Below, piece after piece: positions 32,773 to 45,242 of a stretch of DNA of 60,207 nt; positions within the stretch are counted from its first letter, which is position 1, and every line of letters begins with the position of its first letter. The notes beneath the pieces are model-generated. The model ran no database searches, was not told where the DNA came from, and worked only from the letters and a program-made list of their open reading frames with translations. Source of the stretch: Didymodactylos carnosus (taxonomy: Eukaryota; Rotifera; Eurotatoria; Philodinida; Philodinidae). The stretch lies in the NCBI GenBank assembly GCA_905250885.1, contig CAJNOQ010000241.1, positions 1 to 60,207 on the forward strand, in the 5' to 3' direction. The translations under genes and the position numbers were made by a program.

Positions 32773-34279
32773 GCAAGTGCATCGCTAGTGTAGAAAGAGA
32801 GAAAGAAAAGTGAGATTTAGACAAATTTTACGTAATCCATTATAACGGAAGTGGACCGAAACTTAAGCCATATTAGATATACGAAACATGTCCGTGTACG
32901 TTAAATTTAATTGTATAATACACTTGTACATACAACATACAGATAGATAAATACATAGAGACAGAAATAAGAAGAGGAAGAAAACAAATTGAAAAGTGAT
33001 ACAACAGTTATAAAGAACTAAGAGAGAAGAAACAAGAGATTTTGTTTAAACAATGAACAGAAGGACTGTTTTATGAATGAAAGTTTTGTAAATAACAGAA
33101 ATTTATACAAAAAATATTTTGTATCATCAAAAATTAGCAAGCAGAATATAACTGATTATTAAAAATATAAAAATTTTTATGTTGAATAATTTATAAGAGA
33201 ATTTTTTTGTCTCTAGAAAAATATCGCTCATCTAATATCGAATAGCCGATACTTTGAATAGAAGAACACTTATTTTCTCACAATTAAGCTTTTAACTTTC
33301 GTACAATTATTAATTTATTTTTATTTTTCTCTATGTTAATACTTTTAATCCCATGTTGTAACTATTCTGTATAATTGTTAACTTACACCACTAATGGATA
33401 GTTAATCACTCCATGGTGCAGCACACTTCGGTTGCATTAATAAACGTTTAAAATAACATCGATAATAAACAGTGGAGTTCAACATTTTAGTTCGTTAATT
33501 ACCCTATTGAATTTTCAAAGGACAAAAAAACAAAAAAAGAAAAGAAAAGAAGGAAACAAATAATCCAAACAATTGAGAAGAAAAGATTTAATTTTCTTAC
33601 AAAATATTGAAGGATACATTAAAGATGCTATGTTACACTATATAGTCTTTATCGTTAAGCCTCTAAGATTATTGTATCGTAAATAATGCGTAGTTCTATC
33701 ATTTGTATCTATTAGCAGACAGACAAATATATATGATTAACATAGTTTTTTAAAACTAAAAAATATTTCTTGAGGATATTTTACAGATTTTTTTGTTAAA
33801 AATATCAATCAGAATTATAATTGATAGAATATTCTAAAAAAAGTGTATGAGATTGTAAAGAGGAACTTTTGTTTCATTACAATATGGTTCTTGATATTCT
33901 ATAGGCCCTTTTTTTTTGTTTATAGACGATTTAGATATGACCCTTTACATGAAAACTGATTATAGGATGATGATAATAATAATAATAAGAAGAAGAAGAA
34001 AAATATGCCACGATCACCGTAACATTTCTCTTTGTGTAGCCTTAGGGTTTTCCTGTGAATTCTTCTTTTAGATCGATTCTCGTTCTCGTTCACTTTAGAT
34101 ATTCTATAGTCTATTGTGAAGGTCGTCTATGCTATTTTGACAATTCTCTCTCGTCATTCTATTTATCCTGTTTGAGATGAAAATAAATTTAACAAGAACT
34201 CTCGATTAACATGAAGTGAATATTTTGGGATCATTTCCAATATTTAATTTAATACGTTTTTGTTTTTTTTATCAATAAA

Positions 34280-34304
34280 AAACAACAACAACAACAACAA
34301 CAAC
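34280..34304. repeat. (AAC)n microsatellite
   Basis: About eight tandem copies of 'aac' within AT-rich non-coding sequence. Confidence 0.85.
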
Positions 34305-36030
34305 ATTTGCCAGTGGTGAGAAATATTTATGACACAAAAACAAAAATAATAAATGACAAGAACATCATTAGATGCGTGATGTTCTATTTTTAATCCTTTA
34401 TTTCTATAACTTACTAGAAATTTATTCAATTTTTTTTCATTTTTTTTTTCTATTTTTTTATTTATTTTTATGACTGACATTTCGAAAAGCGACAATCAGA
34501 AAGAACAAAGATTAAAACAACTGATAAAAAATTTTAAAAATAAAATGAATTCTTTTTCTTCTTTCTAGAGTGCTCGACTCTGAATTCAAATAATTTTGTT
34601 CATTTCATTATCAATGATAATATAAAAATAGTGAGAGAGAAGAAATACAAAAGAATATGTTGTTGTTGTTTTTTTTAAATTTTTTTATCAATTGTACATA
34701 TTTTGTTCTGATGAAGAAAATTTCTTCTCTCACAATCATAAAAGAATCAGAAAAGTAAAAACAAGTTCAATCTATTCTGAAAATAACTTTAACATGTTAT
34801 TGAGTCGTTTAGTAAACTGTTGCTAAATCTTCATTTTTTTTTTTTTTTTTTTGTTTTCATATGCATGAATTAAAGAAACTAACAACAGATTGTTAATTAT
34901 TATAATCACTGAACGATCCAGAATACAGCTGTTCTATCATCTAATAAAAAACAAAAATAATATAGATAATATGACAGATATAGGGATAAAAAATGGAAGA
35001 ATAAACAGGAGTAAAAAAAAAATTCATTTGTTTTTCTGATGGCGTATTCTGTGTTTAATCATGTTTCGACGTTTCAATGCATACTTGAACGTGTTTTAAG
35101 CCATAATTAAATGTAAGTAAGAAAGTTTTATAATCGTATGTGATAAATGTAGCATCAAACGTATCTTTTTTTTAACATCTTTTTTATCCATAAAGATATG
35201 GTCATTTTTTTATATAGTCCTTTATTAGGATAAATTTTACTTTATACACGTTAAAATGCATTTTTATTTTTTCAAATGCACTTAGATAACAGAACAAACT
35301 CATAGAATTTTGTAATAAATTTAATAAGAAAAATCTTTTATATGCTAGACTGATTTAGAATAATGATACATAATGACATCATCAACAATATTTCCTTTGA
35401 AATCATTAATGTTAATAGTTGTCATTTATATTGTCTTTATGGACTATAAAATATGCAAAAACAAGTCATCGTTGTTTATTGTTTTTCATTACTTTTCTGA
35501 AATTATTTTATTCTAATTAATATATGTTGTCTTTTTCGAAATAATACATGATGAGTCACTCACATTGCGCTTTTAAATACAAATAATTGTTGTTTTTGTC
35601 TGATCACAAATTGAAATTTAAGCTTTATTATGTAAATTGAATTATTATGATTTTTAAGTCTTTGGAGGAATAAAGTTTTGTCTAAGAGACACAACATTTA
35701 CTTCTTTTTTGATCTTCATTTTTCAATATATTATTATAGTTTTAGATAATAATTATAGCGAAAAATAAGAAATAAAATAAATCCATTTTAGACAAAAATT
35801 TACTCAGAATTACTGTACGTATTGGTCTTATAGATGAATTTTATTGTTTTCAATTCAAGACTTGTTACAAAATTTGTTCACAATATATCAAAGATCTTCT
35901 GCATTTTTAGAAGGAAATATTTTAGTGTCATTTAATATTTTATGGACAAAAAGTATATACAATGGGCGTATTAAATAAAAATACTTTGTCGATTATTCAA
36001 TAACTCTTCACACGATTAAGCAAGTCTACG

Positions 36031-36409
36031 CATGCATCGGATATAAACGATAAATTTCACCTTTTTTCCGAAACGGATTGAATAAAAAGTACGCATATTA
36101 AAATTTTTCTAATCACTCGGTTTCACAGAGCGAACATTTTTCTACAAGATGAGCTATGTATTCTTCATCTTGGATCTAGTACTTATAAAAAAAGATTTCT
36201 TAAAAGTTCCATGATCAGTTATAACCGATTCAGGACTCTTCGTCTAAAAGAGGCAGAAATAGAAAACATGAAAGCTTTCGACATAGCTCATCTTGTAGAA
36301 AAATGTTTGCTCAGTAAAACCCAGTTGTTAGAAAATTTTTAATATGGGAACTTTTCATGCAATTCGTTTCAAGAAAAAGATGATATTTATCGGTTATAAC
36401 CGGTGCATG
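36031..36409. mobile_element. MITE-like inverted repeat, ~125-bp arms
   Basis: The left end 'catgcatcgg' mirrors the right end 'ccggtgcatg'. Strongly shared inner blocks are 'acatttttctacaagatgag' and 'ctcatcttgtagaaaaatgt', with 'aaacg(g/a)attg' and 'catattaaaa' further out. Arms are diverged at the outside and near-identical inside. It is 379 bp long with no coding content. Confidence 0.75.
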
Positions 36410-38186
36410 CCGCCTAAGGAAGTCATTTTCACCTTGTTTGCACAAGTTGCAAACTTTTATTATATATTCTGACGTCTTTGAAGAAATTTTCCATTTGGTT
36501 TTCTTCAGGGCAAAAGAATAAAAATAATATTAAATTAATCTTAATGACATGTGACTTATAAGCGATAGACATCCTGATAACTAAAGGATGAAGTCAATTA
36601 TAATGATGTTTTTGAGAGCGTCGGAGTATATTTCATCTAAGAAATACCTATAGATCCTGTTATTTCTCTTTTATCCGCTTTATATCTAAACGATAGATCG
36701 AACGATAAATTATCTAAACTTCAGGCATAAATAGATGTTCTTCTACTGCTACTACATTTTCCTTGACATTTTTATTATAAATAAAGTCTGTGATTAAATC
36801 ATATTGTTTAGATTAACTATAAGCTCTAATAAACCAAACATCTAACAGTTTAAGCTAGAAATAATCATAGATTTAACACTACATGAAAATAAAGTTACTG
36901 TAGCGTGCACTAATTCAATGAAATCTTGTTCTTGTATGGCTTACGGTGTCAGTTTTATAATTTATTTTTTTTTATTATTATTATTATTATTATTCGTATA
37001 TGTTGAGAATAAACAATATATTATTTTGTTTTTATTTTTAAAACAAAGACATTTGAATAGATTGCTTATAACTTCTAAAATAGTTAAAATAAAGTTTTTA
37101 ATTGAATCATACCATACAGGATCTATCATTCCTAAATATTATTTAATAGAAAATTTTATGAGTAGTATGTCGTTTATATAAAGCAGATAATTTATTATTT
37201 TGAACAATTCTCTAATTATAGAATTCTAATCGGAGGGTGGGAGGAAGAGAACGAAATGGATTTTATATTTTCAAAAATTTCTTTATTAATGAATACACCA
37301 ATTAATATTGCCCACTTAATTAATATTGAGCATCGATTTGAAGTACAACAAATTATTGAGTTTTATTGATAGTTCAACAATCCTCAATATCAGTTATACC
37401 ATATTTTTGAAATTCAATATAGAATTTTATTTCTTACAGAATATATATAGAATAGTATTATGTTTCAATAACGGTTGGCATGATTATCCGAAAAAAAAGA
37501 GAAAAAAATCTATTCTAAATCGAGAAGATGTTAGAATTTAAAAGAACAAGAGTACCTAATGTACACAAATCTAAGAAAAGATAATGAAGTTCTATTTCAA
37601 AAAAAGAAAAATGGTACAAGGTTATACACAAACGTATCTAGATAAATCTAACTAAGTGTTTTGATGTTGAAAAAATAAAGAGGATATAGACGAAATGTTA
37701 CTGGCGGTAATAATTGTAGTTTTCTCCTTCTCTTTCTGTCGTTTTTCTTGTTTTGATTGTTGTTGAATAACTCTAATTATTTTTAATAGACTAGAGAAGT
37801 AGATACATTCAATCGTAAAGAATTAAGCGTTCTTTCGGAAGTTAAGAAAATGAAAAAAGACTACAATAGCGGGGAAAAAAAGAGAGAGAAAGAAAAGAAT
37901 TTATCAATTTATTGTTCTATTCAGCACACTCAGACATATATTCGTTAGAAAAAAAAAAAAAAGAAAAGCTTCGTACAAAATTTTTTGATATCATATTCCT
38001 CTTATTTTAATTTTATGTGTGCATTTATCTTAATGGAAATTTTTTTTTTTGTTTTTTCTTTTTCTTTTTTTATTCATATCAATTTACCAATCGACGATCA
38101 GCTCGATCTAAGAAGTTGAATCAGCTATGCAATCAGCTATGCAATTTTTATCGGAATTGAATCAAACATTATTGAAATGTAATGGG

Positions 38187-38970
38187 TGGCGTAGACATAA
38201 TCATACACTTTTGTTCTCTTTTTTTTTCGGATACTTAAACTGAGGTTCTAAGATTTCATTCTAGACTCATTTGATAGAGAATTTTCTGCTTTTCAAAAAT
38301 CCATTACCTTCTTTTCTTATATATTATTTTATTATCTAAACAAATAGTGAAGAGTAAGGACACGTAAAAAGTATAACTGCGATTTACTATCAAAATTTTT
38401 TTTGGTTTTTGGTTTTTATATAATGTTTTTTGAGAAATAATTTGATAACGTGAGAAAAGAGGGTGCTATAAAAATATTCAGTGAACTGTGAGGACTATTA
38501 TCCAGAATATGCTCGTTGCTTGTCCGGTTGGTTATCCAAATTGAGAATATTTTAGTGCAAATGTTAACTAGTACTTTGTAGCACCTTGAAATTTTGAGAA
38601 TAGCAGGGAAAAAACTGATCAAGTAATTAAATGTTAGGAAAAATATTATTTTTTAAAATGAATTAATTAAAAGAAGATGATTTCTTTACTCAAAGTACCT
38701 GTAATAAATAGCTAACAAAAACATTAATTCAATAATCAATTACGTCGAGTACAAAAAAATATATAAACTGTTCCTTCCGTTACAGTTATACTTTTTACGT
38801 GTTCTTACTCTACATGATCTTTTTAGATAATAAAATAATATGTAATGAAAGAAGGTAATGAATTTTGTTGAGCAGAAAATTCTCTATTGAGTGAGCTTCT
38901 AATCGAGTCTTAAAATCTCAGTTATGTACTCAAAAAAAGGGAACAAAAGTGTATCATTATTTCTGCGCCA
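38187..38970. mobile_element. TIR element, ~190-bp arms
   Basis: The left end 'tggcgtagacataatcatac' mirrors the right end 'gtatcattatttctgcgcca'. Shared inner blocks include 'acacttttgttc', 'gagaattttctgct', 'attattttattatctaaa' and 'acacgtaaaaagtataactg'. Total 784 bp. The core has a short minus-strand open frame without recognisable motif. Confidence 0.78.
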
Positions 38971-40718
38971 TCTGTTATCGTCTGCATTTAGAGCTGGAAA
39001 TTCTGAGCAGTTTATTCAGTTCTGCATCAGAACTGAATTTTTTGAAAACAAAAATTTCTGAAATTTTACAAATAATTCAGATTTTTTAGCTCTAAATCAA
39101 TTATTAGAAGAAAAAGCTTTGTGTAAATAAGAAAGATGTCTAAACTGTGAGAAAAATTTAGAATAATACAAAAAAAATTCGATAACAACTTTGACTCGTA
39201 TAAATCTATCTTAGAACAGTATTATCTTGAGTAGAAAGATATTACTGTTACAATCGAGCACATTCCCTAAGTTTCAACATCGTGTGATTACTTGAGTCAG
39301 CCGTCACTAATAAGAATATTCAACTCTGAATCAGTAAGCAAAGGAGAAGAAAAAAACAATTTTAGGAAAATCATTTTCCGTTTTAATGGATAATAAAAAT
39401 GTATAGCTAATTCAACTTTTCAGACCGAACTTATCTAGCGCCGAGGATATTTTAAGTGGTTATGTTCGATAATCATATGGTAGAGATAAAGCAGACAGCT
39501 AAAACAAAAGATCTAATATAAAACAAAAAAAATAACTGCTGAATACTGCCTTCTTCTTAAAAGTGTAAGTTGATCTTCGTGCAGATGTTGTCTATGAGAT
39601 TGATAGAAGATGCATGTTAACTTTATTCACAATGGAGTTAAATTGTGTCTGGTTTTTGTTTGTAAACACACGATCTTTATATTTATTTCTTCTTGACTTG
39701 CACCTATCCGTTTTTTCAAACATGATTAAATGTGTAATTTGATCAGTAGATTTCGAGTAGATTTTTTAGTATTTGTAAAAATAGAAATTATTATTTAAAT
39801 AGAATTGCTCTGAAAACTGATAATCTCATTCATCAGACACTGCATGAAATGTAAATCCTTTCCTATAGACAACTATAGCCTCTAAAGTTGGAAGAAAGAA
39901 AAGAATATATGAATTTTATCATGTTCTCTATATTCTTCCTTGTTCAGTGTTCTCTCACTTCAAAATGGTTTCCGTAGTTTTTTTCTTCTTCGTTTTTTAC
40001 AGTAAATCTAATTATTTCCAATTAGAATTACAGAATTCTAATGATAATAAGAAAAATAAATAATTATGCTAAAAGTAAGGAGGACTATCGAACACAAAAG
40101 ATTATGATTTGACTTGATTTTAGACTTGATAGAATAAACAATAGCAGTTTTTGAGAGGATAATAAACATTTTTCTCCCATAAAAAAAAAATGCCAATTAA
40201 ATTGGTTATTGAAGAGATATTTAACTGACATGTATAATAAGTATGAACATAAAACTATAATTCTTTTACATAAAACTGGTAAGAATTTTATGATAACAAC
40301 GAGATTTCGTGTATGTATTTTTCTATTAGTTTTGACGATTAACCATGTCAGCTCAATATAATTTTATGTAATTAGCTAAGGAGAGAAATATTCTTTTTCT
40401 TGTTGACCGGTTCACTTAAAACTGATTTGACATGGCTTTTTATCGTTTAACAGATTCAATTTTTTATTAGTTCCTCTCTCTTTTCCTTTATATATTGACT
40501 TGTATCGTAAACTTGTAAATGTGCATGAATATCGATAACCCATTAAAAATAGAAAACATGTAAGGAATAAATCAGCTCAATATTTCCGATAGATTTGGAC
40601 TTATTATCGTGTATTTCAAATGTTGTTTGTCTGGTTTTATTAAAGAAACTTTTATGTATAATCTATGCACTTGTTAGCGTTGTACAAATAGGATTCCATG
40701 TTTATTATAGATTTAAGG

Positions 40719-41370
40719 TGCCGGAAATTCAAAGTTCAAGCAAGATATTTTTTTAATATTATTATTATTATTGGTGTAATTTTGAAATATAGATTATTTG
40801 ATACAGTTTTTTGACGCTGATTCTAAATATAATATTTTTAATGGAAAAAAGTTGAATTCTGATGGAGACAATTGAGAATTATAGGCAAAATTTCGAGTTT
40901 TTCGCTTCTGATCTAAGAAAAATGAATTTTCTCAGTAACAAAACAAAATAGAGAAAAAAGAGATCCGTACTTCTAAAACTCGTTTAATGGCGGTTAAAGT
41001 AAAAATTTCGACTTTTATCTCTTCACAAAATGAACTGGAAAAGTTTACAAAATTGTTTACAAACTTTTTGTAGGGCGAGTTCAAGACGTCCATACTGGAT
41101 AGATCTTTGACTTCAATCTCGATCAAACATCAGATTCATACTCAGTTTGTAATGCTCAATTTGAAAAAATACTTTTAAAATGTTTGAACCAAAGAGAGAA
41201 AAAAATTCAATTTTTTTAAAATCAAAGAGTTTTTAGAAATTTTAGACTCTTCGATCGCTTCTTTAAAAAAAAATTAAAAACCACTTTTTCTTAATCAACT
41301 TGATGTACTCTATTCAACCATGTGTACATAAATGGAAAAAAGAATTTGCTCTAATTTTGAATTTCCGGCA
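40719..41370. mobile_element. Candidate element with 15-bp perfect TIRs
   Basis: The word 'tgccggaaattcaaa' at 40719-40733 occurs in exact inverted form at 41356-41370. The 652 bp between are AT-rich with only weak further symmetry and no recognised protein. Confidence 0.5.
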
Positions 41371-44300
41371 TTTTATATACAAATAGATTAAAAACAATAT
41401 TTCAAGAAGTAAAACGGCTGGCATCGATAAATCATCAAAATTACAGTTAGACTCTTATTTTTATATTAAGACACGCAACTGTTTGAATCATTATTTAATA
41501 TTTGTGATGAATGAGAATGTACAACTTAAGCATTTTTTCTTATAGTTTGTAATGAGTTTGAATAGAATCAAAACATTAAGTTATAGATATTGTAACTACT
41601 GTATAGAAAATACATCATTTTGTTTTCGTTTTGTGAAGCTTCCTTCCTCTTTCTGATGCGTATACAAAAATCAACATTTTCCGTGAAAAAAAAAGATAAA
41701 TCGATATATATATATATGTAGAGTTATTTTTCTTTCTATGAGTACCATCGACCAATGCTTATACAAATTGACAAAAATACTATTTTTCAATTTTTGTAAG
41801 TCGACTCATTTTAAAGTTTTAAAAGCCATATATTATGATATCCCTAATAGTTCATAAAAGTGTTCCATTAGTGTATTGCGCTTTAATTAAGATAAAAAAG
41901 AATACTGTAATGGATTTATTTTTACTTTCATTCTAAAATAATAAAGTTTTTATCAAATATTTGATCATTATAGTATAAGTTATACTAGTTGATTTAAACA
42001 TCAATATTGAAGATTGTGTTTATTAAAATCCAGGTATTGTCTATATGATTAGTATTAATTTCTTATTTAATTGTATTTGAAATTCTATAAAATACCCTAT
42101 CGTAATAAATATTTAATTTTACATCCTCTAAACTATTGCTAATCATCATCTCTATTTTCAATTTGTGTATGAATACTAATAACATCTTAGACTTCAATTT
42201 TAAATTGATTTCTAATTTCAACTATCTTTTATCTTGTCTTGCAAAATAACTATTTTCTGATTTCTTACTATCATACGTCTAATATATTAGTTAGTCCGGA
42301 AATAAGGGTTTATTTGTATTTTTTCTCATCTAAAACATGATTAAAATCAGTAACGATCAAGAACTAAATTATTTCGGATTATATTTGTTTAGTATAAATG
42401 GAAAGTACACATGACTTTAAGCTCACAATTATAAAAAATAAATACCATTAAAAATATGTAGATGGATATTGACGTTTTATGGCTATTAGAATAAAAATGA
42501 CATTAATGTTTGCATTTAATCTTTTCCATTTTTGTTGAATTGTTAAGAATCACAAGTGTGCTGAACAAAAAAAGATCATGGAAAAAAATCCAATACAGAG
42601 AATAACGTACTTAATCGACGTTGGATCCGGTTTTATACTTTAGTAAGCATATTTCTTGTTTTGTCGAACTTCATAGAAAATAAAATAATTACAGAAAAAG
42701 GTTCAAGATTATACTCATCCTTTCAAATGTCAAAGAGTTCGTTTTTTTATTTTTTTACTGATTTACATATTATTAAGTGTCCTCTTTAACATAAGATAAG
42801 TTTTAGTCATAGAGAAAAAATATCTTATATCTATACCGTAGCGTTTTCCAAAAAGTTTCATTCAAATTTTCTCGAGATCTCAGATGCGAGTGAATAAAAT
42901 AAGTCTAATTATTTGTATGTGTGAGTGGATCTAGATGTAATTGATTATCGTATATCTGATGGACATATGAAGAATTATGTACGACACTTCGGTCAGCATA
43001 GAACTAGAAGGTTAAAGTGCTGATTGAATGATCGAAACTCTTGTTTGAATGGATACATGCATCTACACATGTCCATCGAAAGTGCCGCGAGCAAGTACAT
43101 CTAGTTCAAAGAAACTATCAACCACAAAAAATTTTGAATTACTTTTGGATCTATAATACAGAAAAATCAGATATATTGAGTACTAATAACAATCGTGTCG
43201 GAAACCTAAGAACAGTAAGTTACACTGTTTGGGGTTGATGTGGAGAACTTTCATCACAAAATATGTTCGCTGCGAACACATATCTAGACACTTCAACTTT
43301 GCTGGCGTTTTTCTCGAAACATATGTATTGCTGATGAGCTCAGGTTATGATTGTACGAGTCCATCGACATTTCATTTCATTTGAATATTGTGCTCTGACT
43401 TAAAGATGTTTTTAAAATTAAGATCCTTGGATTTTTAAGGGTCTTCTAGCGTTTTAACTCAACAATATTTTTCAAAATAACCTACGAGTGAAGATATTAT
43501 TTTTTTAAACAGTTTTAGGTATCTGTGATAAAAAATTCACCACAATCTGATAGAATCTCGGTAAGATCATACGCCTGCAGACTGAATGTTATATTTTTGC
43601 TAAGGATCTTTAAAAAAAATCAAGAAAACTTTGCTTTCAATAAGGTGAGCTTTGGTTCTATAATCTTATCTAATGATGATAACAATTGGTGAAGAGTTTA
43701 ACTTCATATCTATTGGATTGATAGTTCTTCTGAAAGGATGAGAGTAACCTTCAACTTTTCAAGTTCATAATACCACTATTTCTACTGTCTATTTTTTTGT
43801 TAATGGAAATTTCAAGCGATTAACGCGAACTAGTCCCTAGTATTTTAGTATGTCTAAACAGGTATGTTTTCGAAGATATTGTAATGAATGAAAGATATTC
43901 TTTTATTTACCTTATTGTATTCGAAAATCTTGAAAAAAATCTATTAAATTTGATGAATATTTTGAATACCTTTAGGGAGAAATCGTTGTTAGTGCAAAAA
44001 AGCGTGGGTAAGTGTGATTGCTACGTTATATGTTCTGGTCCTATCCTTATCCATTTACGTTGAGTATATTTCATTTGAGAATAAGTTAAATTATCAACGG
44101 TATGTGATTTGTCTCTCCTATCTTTACAGAAAAGAATAGCAGAAGACACACAAATCGAATTGTTTCATTCCAATGAATAAACAGTTGAACTAGAAGAAAA
44201 CTATTATTAATAATGAAAAAAAAAAAGACAAATGAACGATAGTTATTTTCGATAAGCTTAACAAAAGCTTCATTAACAATTTTTTCATTGTTTATATAAT

Positions 44301-45242
44301 TATTAATATTGAAATATTCTATATATCGTATAAATTTTTCTTCTCGGTGCCGTTTTGTTTTTCCAATTGTTTTGTCAATTCAACTATCATCTCTTCAATA
44401 CTTATTTTAATAAAAAAATATAAACATCTATATTGAGTGTCACATATATACTTGACAAAAGCCAACAACTATAGAAAAATAAATTCACATGATATTTTAT
44501 TTTGAAACTTATAAATTATCTTAAGTATTTTTAAAATAGATCTACGTAATGTAAAATAATAACAGAGTAAACAATTCATTAAAAAAATTTACATTTTTAA
44601 ATTTTTTCTAATACTTGTATATTGTTATCAACAATATATTCATTTTTATTTTGTTTTTATTCAAGGTCGGTTGGATATATATATTTATATCTTTTTCACC
44701 CTTCTCGCTTGATACAACAGACTGTTGTAAATCAATTTTTGTGAAACAATGGATCTATATCTCTAGATTCACAGTTGTATAGAAAAACATGAAAATGATT
44801 AGTATAAAAAAAATTGCGATAGTAAATCTGTTTGTCGATCATTTATCGTTGTCTCCTTTATATTTATTATTAATTTAGATAATAATAATGGCAACTTGCT
44901 GTTTGTTTTCATCGCCGATTTCTGCTGTTTTATTTATCGTTAAGATTAGGTTGGTGATGATGATGACATTTATTGATTGCTTTATTAATAATGTCATACA
45001 CACCTCCTTAGAATAGAGAGATCAATATATGAGAATCTCTCTATATCTTCTAGATGTATTGTGGTTTTTTTGTCTATTATGACTATATAGTCGATTTAAT
45101 ATGTATTGATGGTTATTTATTATATACAATGATGTCTGTATAATTTTTTGAATATTTTACCTCACCGTAATGAAAGCCATTTTTCGTTACATCACATTTA
45201 TTTCTTCAGCCATTTATTATTTAACAACGGCGATAATTATCG

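Larger units (their letters stand above)
32567..45242. other. 12.7-kb AT-rich gene desert between divergent genes
   Basis: The zinc-finger gene runs left and the dopamine-receptor gene runs right, so this is a shared upstream region. No coding exon could be recognised: open frames are short, low-complexity and without motifs. It holds simple repeats (AT at 32740-32772, AAC at 34280-34304, poly-T at 34834-34852, TTA near 36965-36995) and three inverted-repeat elements listed separately. It may contain distant promoters, enhancers and 5' UTR exons. Confidence 0.6.

Noticed and set aside
36918..37181. 87-aa hydrophobic frame in the gene desert
   Set aside because: It is driven by a TTA microsatellite and AT-rich codons, without family resemblance.
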